Source: Candidatus Woesearchaeota archaeon
Lineage (GTDB): Archaea; Nanobdellota; Nanobdellia; Woesearchaeales; SM23-78
Length of the DNA stretch: 64,000 nt
NCBI GenBank assembly: GCA_016933095.1
Contig: JAFGBP010000042.1
Location: forward strand, 29,089-93,088
Direction of reading: 5' to 3'
Both the position numbers and the translations under genes were made by a program. A model generated the notes under the pieces. The model was not told where the DNA came from. It worked only from the letters and a program-made list of their open reading frames with translations, and made no database searches. This document shows, one piece after another, positions 51,945-60,740 of this stretch (positions are counted from its first letter, which is position 1; each line of letters begins with the position of its first letter).

Positions 51945-53852
51945 TTACAGTTTCTTGCCTGAGAAATCCCTCTTCATCACAAAAGTCTTCTTCTCCTGGC
52001 GAGAATTCCTAAACTTCCGGGCATAAATCTCCTCTGGAGCAGGCTTCTTCACAGGGAGAGTGATGAAGAAAGTCGTACCTACGTCAAGGGCGCTCTCAAG
52101 CCTGACAGTGCCTCCATGAGCCTCGACAATGTGCTTTAGGATAGAGAGGCCGAGGCCCGTGCTCTCAAACTCACCAGTCCTTACGTTCTTGTCGATCTGA
52201 TAGAAGCGGTCAAACATGTGCTCCAAGTCATCCTCAGATATTCCCCGCGCATTATCCTCGACAGATATTAGTATATCACCTTCCTTCTTCAGGACGCAAT
52301 TGATGCGAATAACAAGTCTCCTTGTACTCTTGTATTTTATCGAGTTGCTAATAAGATTCTGGAAGATCTCCTTCAGGCGCATGCTATCGGCGTCGATGAC
52401 AAGCTTCTTCGGACAGGTAACCTTCACCTTGCCCTTAACCTCGCGAAGCTTGGGAGAAAACTCCTTCACAGTTTCTCTGATGAGCTTCCCAATGTCGACT
52501 GGCTCCCAGAAAAGCTTGGCCTTGCCGGCCTCAAATCTTGAGAGCTCCAGAAGCTCGCATATTATGGAATTCAAGTAGTCTGTGCTTCGAAGGACGATCT
52601 CTAAAGTCTCCTTCTGCTTGGCGTTGAGCTTCCCGAACGACTCATCATAGAGAAGCTGGTTGTAAGCACGCACCGCCGTAAGCGGGGTCTTCAGCTCGTG
52701 AGAGATGTTTGAGAAAAGCACCTCTTTCAATACATCCGTCTCCAGAAGCTTGTTGTTTATCTCAAGCACCTCATTAGCCTGTTCAGCAATCGACTTTTGG
52801 GACTCCTCAAGCATTGCGAGGAGTATGTTAATGTTATTGCACAGGCCGCAAATCTCATCTCGACCGCGCATCTTCAGCATCCCCTCATCGCACTCAGCGC
52901 GCTTTGACAAGTCCTGAGTCTGTATGACCTTGGAGAAGAAATCATAAAGACCTTTTAGACGGCGAAGGATCACTATGCGAATGAAAAAGTATATGGCAGT
53001 CAGCAATATCAGCAGTCCTGCAAGCATAAAGGCTGTAAACCATGCGAACATCTGGTTCTCGTGCGCGGTCAAATCCCTTGGACGGGTAATCTTGATTATG
53101 GCTCCAGGCCTGTCATAGAAGTCCTGGACTAGCAAGTAGCCGTAGAAAGATCCTTGATCGGAATAAGTAAAAACCTCATCTCCTATCCTAAGATTCTCCT
53201 TTGCCATCCAGAAGTCCTCTGCCATGGAGGGATCGTTAAAATTCCTGATATCAACGTCCAGAAGGAGCTGCATCTCAAGGTTAGAAATGTAATGGTGCAG
53301 GTACTTAGCAAACAACAGCACTCCGTTCGCCGGGCCCGAATCATCGGACTTCAGGATGGGCCTGGCCACGAAGAGTATAGAGCTGTTCGCGCAGGTCAGG
53401 AGCCCTGATTGGATTTCTGCCTGGCTCCTGTCAAATCCTAATCGCAAGACCCTTTGGCCTCCAAATTCCTTTGCAAAGAGATTTTCGCAGGAATAGGAAT
53501 CATCAGCATACAGCTCTTGCACAATGTGCCCTGACTTATTGGCCAGGATGAACATGTCAATGTCCAGCAGCGCCAGGGTCTCGTCATTCAGGTTCGAGCT
53601 GATATAATCCTGATTCTTATCTTCTACAAAATTGTATGAGTCATCCCATTGCGACCAGTCGGCAAGGCGGTAGTCGATGTTCTCGAGCATTATCTTCACC
53701 TGGTTAGAAGTTCGGATAAGGTCTCTGTTAAGGAAATCCTCTTCAAGGTTTGCAAAGGAGGACCTTATGAACAGGAAGTAAGCCAATCCGAGCAGCACGA
53801 AGCCTGTAAGCACTATCGACATGAAAACCAAAGTCTTAAGCCCGAGCTTCAT
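51945..53852 (-). CDS. Sensor histidine kinase with CHASE4 sensor domain
   Basis: 635 residues. Membrane helix (6-30), extracytoplasmic CHASE4-like domain (about 35-250; DWSQWDDSYNFVEDKNQDYI), second helix (265-290), HAMP linker, HisKA with phospho-acceptor in SNISHELKTPLTAV near 383, and an HATPase with NLISNSIKYKS, VEDNARGIS and TGLGLSI boxes. It phosphorylates itself on His and passes the phosphate to a response regulator, probably the one encoded next to it (53914). Ligand unknown. Confidence 0.9.
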   Translation of the reverse strand: MKLGLKTLVFMSIVLTGFVLLGLAYFLFIRSSFANLEEDFLNRDLIRTSNQVKIMLENIDYRLADWSQWDDSYNFVEDKNQDYISSNLNDETLALLDIDMFILANKSGHIVQELYADDSYSCENLFAKEFGGQRVLRLGFDRSQAEIQSGLLTCANSSILFVARPILKSDDSGPANGVLLFAKYLHHYISNLEMQLLLDVDIRNFNDPSMAEDFWMAKENLRIGDEVFTYSDQGSFYGYLLVQDFYDRPGAIIKITRPRDLTAHENQMFAWFTAFMLAGLLILLTAIYFFIRIVILRRLKGLYDFFSKVIQTQDLSKRAECDEGMLKMRGRDEICGLCNNINILLAMLEESQKSIAEQANEVLEINNKLLETDVLKEVLFSNISHELKTPLTAVRAYNQLLYDESFGKLNAKQKETLEIVLRSTDYLNSIICELLELSRFEAGKAKLFWEPVDIGKLIRETVKEFSPKLREVKGKVKVTCPKKLVIDADSMRLKEIFQNLISNSIKYKSTRRLVIRINCVLKKEGDILISVEDNARGISEDDLEHMFDRFYQIDKNVRTGEFESTGLGLSILKHIVEAHGGTVRLESALDVGTTFFITLPVKKPAPEEIYARKFRNSRQEKKTFVMKRDFSGKKL

Positions 53853-53913
53853 ACTGCTTACTTCAACCTCTTTTTTTAAGTCACTGGTAAATGCTGGAGA
53901 CTAACACTTGACC

Positions 53914-54282
53914 CTACTTCTTCTTCAGGAGTTTCTTGACGCTTTCGATCAGGTCTTCATTCTTGAAAGGCTTTGCGATGAACTTATCACAAGCCTGAAT
54001 CTCAGGGTCCCACCTCGCATGATCTATCCTGGCTGATAATATGATGACTGGAAGGCTCTTTGTCTGCGGATCATTCTTAAGCCTTTCCAACACGTCTCTC
54101 CCGGGAAGCTTTGGCATCATCAAGTCCAGGATGACAAGATCGACTCCTTTGCTCTTAACAAGATCCAATACCTTGTTGCCGTCATCTTCCTGCAGGACGA
54201 ATATGTCGTGAGGTTCAAGGATGTTCCTGATCGCATCTCCGATAAAAGCAGAGTCCTCTACTACTAAGACAGTCTTAGCCAA
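53914..54282 (-). CDS. Single-domain response regulator
   Basis: About 122 residues, a bare receiver domain. VLVVEDSAF holds the acidic Mg-binding pair, VILDLMMP holds the phospho-acceptor Asp (about residue 53), and IAKPFKNED holds the conserved Lys. No output domain, so it must act on another protein. TTG at 54282 follows GGAGGTG by six bases; a GTG at 54291 would lie inside that ribosome site. Immediately upstream of the kinase gene, on the same strand. Confidence 0.88.
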   Translation of the reverse strand: MAKTVLVVEDSAFIGDAIRNILEPHDIFVLQEDDGNKVLDLVKSKGVDLVILDLMMPKLPGRDVLERLKNDPQTKSLPVIILSARIDHARWDPEIQACDKFIAKPFKNEDLIESVKKLLKKK

Positions 54283-54469
54283 AAAATCCACCTCCCTAAG
54301 CTAGGCTATTCCAGCCTGCTAAATAGGCAAAATTCCCTCAATAAGACCCTCCTTGAGAATTCACATTTATTAATGCTTCGGTGAGCCAGCAAACAGTCCA
54401 TTCAGCCTCTCCTCCTCAACTTCCAATTATACTTATACTTCCCAATAAAATTCCAAATAAATATCCATA

Positions 54470-54503
54470 AAGCTTCCACTCAAATTTAAGCTTCCACTCA
54501 AAT
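54470..54503. repeat. 16-bp direct repeat in a 408-bp intergenic region
   Basis: AAGCTTCCACTCAAAT occurs twice, 18 bp apart. A TATA-like TTTAAATAC follows at about 54518-54527, probably for the lipoprotein gene. The rest of the gap 54283-54690 holds no gene that I can support. Confidence 0.45.
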
Positions 54504-54690
54504 GGAAACCTACAAGAGATTTAAATACGAGGTATGCTTAAATGACGACAACAAACCATAGAGCGGCGCATGATCCGAACAAGAACCGAAACAGCGCCGG
54601 GCTAACACCTGAGAAAACAGGTCGCACAATACCAAAGAACAAATGAACAACTGAAAACAGAAAACATGCAAAAAAAGGAAGGTGCTTACC

Positions 54691-55386
54691 ATGAGAAAGA
54701 TTATGCAAATCAACATCGCACTGGCATTAGCAATCACTGCGGTCCTCCTAATAACAGGATGCGGATCCGTAGACGACCAAGGTAAAATAATTGGCGGCGA
54801 ACGCGATGAGCACGGTTGTCTAGGGCCTGCGGGCTACAGCTGGAACGAGACAGTCGGAGCATGCGTTAGGGAGTGGGAGCTTGATGAGGGCCAGCGAGAG
54901 GCGGCAAGACTAGCCGTCCTTCCGATGAGCTACCGCCCAATCACTATCATAAAAGTCGATACGCTCAGGTGTCCTGGCTGCTACGACGTCTACCTGCAGG
55001 GACCTGACAGAGGAGAACCCACGGTGATGAAGTTCAGGGACTGGAAGATAACGCAGAGCGACGAGGAAGGGAATGAAGAGTCCGTGATATGCGCCCAAGA
55101 CGTCAAGGAATGCCCTGATGGAACCTTCGTATCCCGAGACCCTGAGAACAACTGCGAGTTCGAAAGATGCCTTGACGAGGGAGAGAGCGACAAAACTTAT
55201 TGCAGGCCTGAACAGAGAGGAGAAGACATCGCGTGCACGATGGAGTATAATCCTGTCTGCGGCTGGTTCAATGAGGACATTAAGTGCATAAAGTATCCGT
55301 GCGCAGCTAATTATGGCAACGCGTGCGGCGCTTGCAGCGACGAGAAAGTATACTACTGGACTCCAGGAGAGTGCCCCAAAGATTAA
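54691..55386 (+). CDS. Cysteine-rich lipoprotein
   Basis: 231 residues. Signal with lipobox ITGC near residue 24; then several Cys pairs, such as CGSVDDQG, RCPGCYDVYL near 94 and a Kazal-like ending (CTMEYNPVCGWF, CAANYGNACGAC). Disulfide-linked extracellular domain likely. An AGGTGC site precedes the ATG at 54691; the frame extends to a GTG at 54682. Kazal-like domains often inhibit proteases, but that is not established here. Confidence 0.7.
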   Translation: MRKIMQINIALALAITAVLLITGCGSVDDQGKIIGGERDEHGCLGPAGYSWNETVGACVREWELDEGQREAARLAVLPMSYRPITIIKVDTLRCPGCYDVYLQGPDRGEPTVMKFRDWKITQSDEEGNEESVICAQDVKECPDGTFVSRDPENNCEFERCLDEGESDKTYCRPEQRGEDIACTMEYNPVCGWFNEDIKCIKYPCAANYGNACGACSDEKVYYWTPGECPKD

Positions 55387-55536
55387 TGGAAAACAAGCTT
55401 AAGATGAAAAGGCACGTCGGTTCATAACACTTTTCCCCAGCTGTTTCTCCTTCTCTGCAATGACAAGCGTCGTCTTGACAACAGAAAATCCCTGATTTTC
55501 TGAGTGAACAACAGGGTTGTTCAGGACCGTGTCGGA

Positions 55537-57966
55537 TTATTGAGGATGAATCCCTAGTTTCTTCTCTGCTTCAGCCACTATAAGGATGGTTTTTATCATC
55601 GCATCTGGAGTAAGACTCATCGAAGGTATCCCTGCCTCCACCAGGAATTCTGCGAAATCAGGGAAAGAGCTTGGCGCGTCTCCACAGATCCCAATGTATT
55701 TGTTCTTCCTTTTAGCGGCGTCGATCGCCATCTTGATGAGCTTCTTCACAGCGGGGTTCCTTTCGTTATAGATCGATGACACGAGCTCTGAGTCCCTATC
55801 CAGCCCAAGTGTCAGCTGTGTCAGGTCGTTTGACCCTATCGAGAACCCGTCGAATACTTCGAGGAACTCGTCTGCAAGCAGCACATCCGAGGGTATCTCG
55901 CACATCCCGATGACTCGAAGGCCGTTCTCTCCCTGACGCAGGCCATTGTCGGCCATGACCTGGATGACCTTGTGGGCTTCTTCCACTGTCCTCGGAAACG
56001 GTATCATAACTTCTAAATTTGTCAGCCCCATCTCGTTCCTGACTTTAAGCATCGCCTTGCACTCCAATCCAAAGGCTTCCCTGTAGTTGCCCATGTAATA
56101 CCTTGAGGCCCCTCTCCATCCTATCATGGGGTTGTCTTCATGAGGCTCGAACTCCTTTCCGCCGATAAGGTTGGCGTACTCGTTCGACTTGAAGTCGCTC
56201 ATCCTGACGATGACGTGCTTGGGATAGAACGCGGCAACGATCATCGCCACCCCGCGAGCGAGAGAATCGACGAAGAACTGCGACTTGTCAGAATATCCTG
56301 CGGTCAGCCTTGCAATCTCTGCCTTTGCACCCGCATCTTTCAACTCATTGTAGTGCATGAGAGCCAAGGGATGTATCTTAATCTCTGAACTGATTATGAA
56401 CTCCTCTCGCGCAAGCCCCACGCCCTCGTTTGGGATGAAACTCTGCTCAAATGCCTGCTCTGGGTTCCCGATGTTCATGCATATCCGCGTCTTGGTCTTG
56501 GGAATGTTCTCAAGGTCGTGCTCCTCTATCTCGAAATGAAGCATTCCTGAATAGACATAGCCTTTTTCTCCCTGGCTCGCATCGACCGTGACGTCCTGGC
56601 CTGTGTGAAGAGATTTTGAAGCCGTCTCAGTCCCAACGATGCAAGGGATGCCAAGCTCACGCGAGATGATGGCTGCGTGACAAGTCCTGCCGCCCCTGTT
56701 AGTCACGATTGCACCCGCCACTTTCATGATCGGCTCCCAATCAGGGTCCGTCATGTCAGTCACCAAGACCTCACCGTCCTGGAACTGGCCAATATTATGA
56801 ACGTCCTCAATGACCCTTACCTTTCCGGAGCCAATCTTCTCTCCCACTGACTGGCCCATCACCAGGACGTCTCCCTTCTCCTTCATCACGAACTTTGAGA
56901 GCTTCTTCTTGTCCTTCCTGGACTGGACTGTCTCAGGCCTTGCCTGCACTATGAAGAGCTTTCCTGTAACTCCGTCCTTCGCCCATTCCATGTCCATGGG
57001 CTTGTGATAACCTGCCTTCTCAGAATAATGGTCCTCTATCTTGCACGCCCACCTAGCAAGCTCGAGCATCTCGTCATCAGACAAGCAGAACCTGTTCCGG
57101 TCCTCTTCCTGGACAGGGATGTTCTTCGTGCTCTTGCCGGCCGACGTGTCGTAGATCATCATGATCTCCTTTGACCCCAGCTTCTTCTTCAGGATCGGCT
57201 TGAACCCCTGCTTGAGCGTGGGCTTGAATATGATGTACTCGTCAGGGTTGACTGCGCCCTGCACGATGTTCTCTCCAAGGCCAAAGGCAGCGTTGATTAT
57301 GACAGCGTTCTCAAAGCCAGACTCTGTGTCGAGGCTGAACATGACTCCTGAGCATGCCTTGTCAGAGCGCACCATCTTCTGGACTCCAATCGAGAGGCCG
57401 ACCTTGAAGTGGTCGAAGTTCTTGTCGACACGATAACTGATAGCCCTGTCAGTGAAGAGCGAGGCAAAACACTTCTTGCAAGCCTCGAAGAGGGCGGACT
57501 CGCCCATGATGTTTAGATAAGTCTCCTGCTGGCCTGCAAAGCTGGCGTCAGGAAGGTCTTCTGCTGTCGCGCTGCTCCTCACAGCCACGTCAACATCCTT
57601 TGACTGATCCCCGTACGAGCCACAGAGATTCCTGTAAGCCTCGCTTATATGAGCCTTCAAGTCTCCAGGCAACTCAGCGTTCCTGATAAGATCCCTAATC
57701 CTGTGGCCGCGGTCATGCAAGTCAGCAACGTTCCTGGTATTGAGACCCTCAAGAATCTGTCTTATCTGGTCCTTGATGCCTGCGTTGTCCAGGATGTAGA
57801 AGTAAGCCTTGGCAGTAATCGCAAAACCGTTCGGCACGCTGACACCCTTGCTCGAGAGAGAACTATACATCTCACCCAGGCTAGCATTCTTTCCGCCTAC
57901 AAAAGGAGTGTCATTATTGTTGAGCTGGTCAAACCATAGAATGTAAGCATTAGCCTTATCTGTCAT
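55537..57966 (-). CDS. ppsA: Phosphoenolpyruvate synthase
   Basis: Converts pyruvate and ATP to PEP, AMP and phosphate (gluconeogenic entry; archaeal versions can run in reverse). 809 residues: N-terminal ATP-grasp part (GGKNASLGEM near 24, RSSATAEDLPDASFAGQQETYLN), the swivel domain with catalytic His in GGRTCHAAIISRELG near 430, and the C-terminal PEP-binding barrel (GMCEIPSDVLLADEF, FSIGSNDLTQLTLGLDRDS). Length is normal. Promoter TATA near 58064 on the minus strand. Divergent from porGDAB, the other pyruvate enzyme. Confidence 0.95.
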   Translation of the reverse strand: MTDKANAYILWFDQLNNNDTPFVGGKNASLGEMYSSLSSKGVSVPNGFAITAKAYFYILDNAGIKDQIRQILEGLNTRNVADLHDRGHRIRDLIRNAELPGDLKAHISEAYRNLCGSYGDQSKDVDVAVRSSATAEDLPDASFAGQQETYLNIMGESALFEACKKCFASLFTDRAISYRVDKNFDHFKVGLSIGVQKMVRSDKACSGVMFSLDTESGFENAVIINAAFGLGENIVQGAVNPDEYIIFKPTLKQGFKPILKKKLGSKEIMMIYDTSAGKSTKNIPVQEEDRNRFCLSDDEMLELARWACKIEDHYSEKAGYHKPMDMEWAKDGVTGKLFIVQARPETVQSRKDKKKLSKFVMKEKGDVLVMGQSVGEKIGSGKVRVIEDVHNIGQFQDGEVLVTDMTDPDWEPIMKVAGAIVTNRGGRTCHAAIISRELGIPCIVGTETASKSLHTGQDVTVDASQGEKGYVYSGMLHFEIEEHDLENIPKTKTRICMNIGNPEQAFEQSFIPNEGVGLAREEFIISSEIKIHPLALMHYNELKDAGAKAEIARLTAGYSDKSQFFVDSLARGVAMIVAAFYPKHVIVRMSDFKSNEYANLIGGKEFEPHEDNPMIGWRGASRYYMGNYREAFGLECKAMLKVRNEMGLTNLEVMIPFPRTVEEAHKVIQVMADNGLRQGENGLRVIGMCEIPSDVLLADEFLEVFDGFSIGSNDLTQLTLGLDRDSELVSSIYNERNPAVKKLIKMAIDAAKRKNKYIGICGDAPSSFPDFAEFLVEAGIPSMSLTPDAMIKTILIVAEAEKKLGIHPQ

Positions 57967-58323
57967 ACCGCACCTCTTTCTTGCACTAAACGTGAAACCG
58001 ATAGCACCCCATAGCTAGGAATAGCCTGAACTCTACCGATAATCCGATATTTAGAATGGAAATTTATAAATGTTGCCTTTTTGAAGACAACCTCAAAACA
58101 GCAGTTTTGTAGGTTTCTCTTTTGAAGAAAAACAGCCTCAGAACAGTTCAATCTCGCATTTATGACGGAATGCAAGCGCAATTCCAAAAAAAATATAAAC
58201 AAACCATGAGTAGAGAATATAAAAGAAACACAAGGGGTTTTAAAGAGAGCGTGAGGAGAAAGATCACAAGTCATCTTGATTGTTTCCCCCACATCACACT
58301 GAACAGAGACTAGATGTGAATCA
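57967..58323. promoter_or_regulatory. 357-bp divergent promoter region between ppsA and porG
   Basis: Holds TATA-like AATTTATAAAT (about 58060-58070) facing ppsA and AATATAAAAG (about 58214-58224) facing porG. A 63-codon Lys/Arg-rich open frame (58122-58313) inside is not supported as a gene. Confidence 0.4.
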
Positions 58324-58890
58324 ATGGCGAGCATACTGGAGATAAGGTTCCACGGCCGCGGAGGCCAAGGCGCAAAGACTGCGGCAGCTCTTCTGGCAGA
58401 GGCAGCGCTTGAGCAGGGCAAGTTTGTCCAGAGCTTCCCGGAGTACGGGGCTGAGAGGCAAGGCGCTCCTGTGAAGGCTTTTGTCAGGATAAGCGACGAG
58501 CCGATAACAATCCACACAAGCATCAAGAACCCTCATATCGTTGTCGTAGTCGACCCCACGCTTGTCAAGAGCGTGCCTGTGGCTGACGGGCTCGACAAGG
58601 GAGGAGCCCTCGTCGTCAACACTACGGATCCTGTCGATTTCATAAGGGAGAAGACAGGCTATCTTGGAAAGATTGTGACCATTGATGCTACGAAGATTGC
58701 GATCGAAGAGCTTGGAAAGCCTGTCACTAACACGGCGATGCTAGGAGCAGTGCAGAAGGTGTCTAACATCGTGAACATAGAAGTATTGAAGGATTACACT
58801 ACTAAGCACTTCATCCACAAGCTGGGTGAGGAGCTCACTCGAAGGAACATCAACGCCCTGATGAGGGCTTATAACGAGGTGCAGGCCTGA
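58324..58890 (+). CDS. porG: Pyruvate:ferredoxin oxidoreductase gamma subunit
   Basis: First gene of the porGDAB operon. PFOR oxidises pyruvate with CoA to acetyl-CoA and CO2, reducing ferredoxin. 188 residues, with the EIRFHGRGGQGAKTAAALLAEA signature near residue 6 and SFPEYGAERQGAPVKAF near 40. Its stop overlaps the porD start by one base. Confidence 0.92.
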   Translation: MASILEIRFHGRGGQGAKTAAALLAEAALEQGKFVQSFPEYGAERQGAPVKAFVRISDEPITIHTSIKNPHIVVVVDPTLVKSVPVADGLDKGGALVVNTTDPVDFIREKTGYLGKIVTIDATKIAIEELGKPVTNTAMLGAVQKVSNIVNIEVLKDYTTKHFIHKLGEELTRRNINALMRAYNEVQA

Positions 58891-59234
58891 TGCCAGAGAA
58901 GCCTAAAGGATGGAAGGAGATCCCCATCGGCGGGAAGATCATCGAACCTGGCAACAGCACCAAGTACAGGACTGGCGATTGGAGGACTTTCAGGCCTATC
59001 CATGACAAGGAGAAGTGCATCAACTGCATGATATGCTGGATGCTGTGCCCTGACAGCGCGATAAAGGCTGGCGGGCCCGACTGCCCTGAGAAAGGAGCTA
59101 AAGGCGCGTCTGACAAGCCAAGCACCTGCAACTTTGGAGGCTTTGACCTCGAGCACTGCAAGGGGTGCGGTTTGTGCGCAGCGAACTGCCCGACAAAAGC
59201 GATCACCATGAAACAAGAAAAGGAGTTTGACTAA
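58890..59234 (+). CDS. porD: Pyruvate:ferredoxin oxidoreductase delta subunit
   Basis: Ferredoxin-like subunit passing electrons out. 114 residues with two CxxCxxCxxxC clusters: CINCMICWMLCP near 43 and CKGCGLCAANCP near 90, each binding a [4Fe-4S]. Coupled to porG. Confidence 0.92.
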   Translation: MPEKPKGWKEIPIGGKIIEPGNSTKYRTGDWRTFRPIHDKEKCINCMICWMLCPDSAIKAGGPDCPEKGAKGASDKPSTCNFGGFDLEHCKGCGLCAANCPTKAITMKQEKEFD

Positions 59235-59246
59235 AATCCTTTTGTG

Positions 59247-59267
59247 CAGCAAAACAAAGTTTTGCTG
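59247..59267. other. Perfect hairpin between porD and porA
   Basis: CAGCAAAAC-AAA-GTTTTGCTG, a 9-bp stem 12 bases after the porD stop. It could attenuate or stabilise the operon mRNA. The rest of the 290-bp gap has no gene; GCTTCGCC near 59319 and GGCGAAGC near 59512 form a further inverted repeat, perhaps a small inserted element. Confidence 0.45.
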
Positions 59268-59524
59268 GAGGAGAAGGAGATAAAAGAGTAAGAGAATAAT
59301 AATCCATTCCAGTGCCGCGCTTCGCCCGCGCAATAACCTGGCGATGCGACAGATTTACACGCAACCGGATTCAATGACAATCAGGCTTCGCAAGGCGGCA
59401 CTTGTGAACCAATGCCACGCTACGTTCGCATACCAAATCGGCGATGCGGCCGAGTCTAGCCGCAATCGGCTTGTGCAACAGTTAACTTCGCTTGGTGGCA
59501 TTGGCGAAGCTGAGGCAGACAACA

Positions 59525-60709
59525 ATGGTCCAGAAGACAAAACAGGCAAGGACAGGGGCTGAGTGCTCGGCAGAAGCCATGAGGCAGATCAACCCTGACG
59601 TCGTGGCGGCTTATCCTATCACGCCGCAGACTCCTATAATGCACGCATTCTCACAATACGTGGCCGACGGCAAGGTCGATACTGAGTTCATAACAGTAGA
59701 GTCGGAGCACAGCGCCATGAGCGCGTGCGTGGGGTCGAGCGCAGCAGGCGCAAGGACGATGACAGCGACGAGCGCAAACGGGCTCGCCTTGATGTGGGAG
59801 GTAGTTTACATAGCAGCGAGCACCAGGCTTCCCATCGTCATGAACGTCGTGAACCGAGCGTTGTCCGGGCCTATCAACATCCACTGCGACCATTCTGACA
59901 GCATGGGCTGCCGCGATACTGGTTGGATCCAGTTATACTCTGAGAACGGCGAAGAGGCTTATGAGAACACGCTGATGGCCGTCAGGATCGCCGAGGACCC
60001 TAATGTCTTGCTTCCTGTAATGGTGTGCCAGGACGGGTTCATAACAAGCCACTCTGTCGAGACAGTCGAGCTCATTGATGATGAGAGCGCACGGGGATTT
60101 GTCGGGGAATACCATCCGAAAGACGCACTTCTCGACACTGACAAGCCAGTCACATACGGGCCCCTTGACCTTTTTGATTACTACTTTGAGCACAAGATGC
60201 AGCAGATCGACGCCATGGAGCACGCAAAGGACGCTATTAGGAAGGTGTTCGATGAGTTCGGACAGCTGACAGGAAAGAAGTACGACTTCTTCGAAGGATA
60301 CCTGCTTGAGGATGCAGAGAGGGTCATCGTGTGCGCTAACAGCAGCGCAGGGACAACCAAGGTTGTAGTTGATGAGCTTCGCGCAAAAGGAGAGAAGGTA
60401 GGGCTTCTCAAGCCGAGAGTCTTCAGGCCTTTCCTTGCAGAGCAGGTCGTCGAGAAGCTGAAGCACGCAAAGAGCGTCGCTATACTTGACCGGGCAGCTA
60501 GCTTTGGAGGGCACGGGGGGCCGTTCTTCAACGAGTTCAGGAGCGCCTTCCATGAAGAGAAGGAAAAGCCCGCAATAATCAACTACATATACGGACTGGG
60601 AGGAAGAGAGCTAGACCTCGCCCAGCTACGCGCAATATTCGAGGAATTGAAAGCGGTCGCTTCAGGAGATGTCGGACACAACGTCAGGTACTCTGGGGTA
60701 AGGGAATAG
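59525..60709 (+). CDS. porA: Pyruvate:ferredoxin oxidoreductase alpha subunit
   Basis: About 394 residues. Starts with ECSAEAMRQINPDVVAAYPITPQTP, the pyrimidine/TPP-binding domain with the catalytic-site region, and has the ESEHSAMSACVGSSAAGART block near 57. The C-terminal half carries the transketolase-C-like fold. ATG at 59525 is preferred to the upstream TTG at 59492, which lies in the inverted repeat. Confidence 0.92.
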   Translation: MVQKTKQARTGAECSAEAMRQINPDVVAAYPITPQTPIMHAFSQYVADGKVDTEFITVESEHSAMSACVGSSAAGARTMTATSANGLALMWEVVYIAASTRLPIVMNVVNRALSGPINIHCDHSDSMGCRDTGWIQLYSENGEEAYENTLMAVRIAEDPNVLLPVMVCQDGFITSHSVETVELIDDESARGFVGEYHPKDALLDTDKPVTYGPLDLFDYYFEHKMQQIDAMEHAKDAIRKVFDEFGQLTGKKYDFFEGYLLEDAERVIVCANSSAGTTKVVVDELRAKGEKVGLLKPRVFRPFLAEQVVEKLKHAKSVAILDRAASFGGHGGPFFNEFRSAFHEEKEKPAIINYIYGLGGRELDLAQLRAIFEELKAVASGDVGHNVRYSGVRE

Positions 60710-60740
60710 GAAGAATAAGGAAACAAGGAAAAGAAAGAAA

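Noticed and set aside
54542..54613. C/D box small RNA (ATGACGA ... CTGA)
   Set aside because: Box C is imperfect and no convincing D'/C' pair is seen; too weak to call.
58122..58313. 63-codon open frame between ppsA and porG
   Set aside because: Very Lys/Arg-rich, no ribosome site, lies in a promoter region; likely chance.
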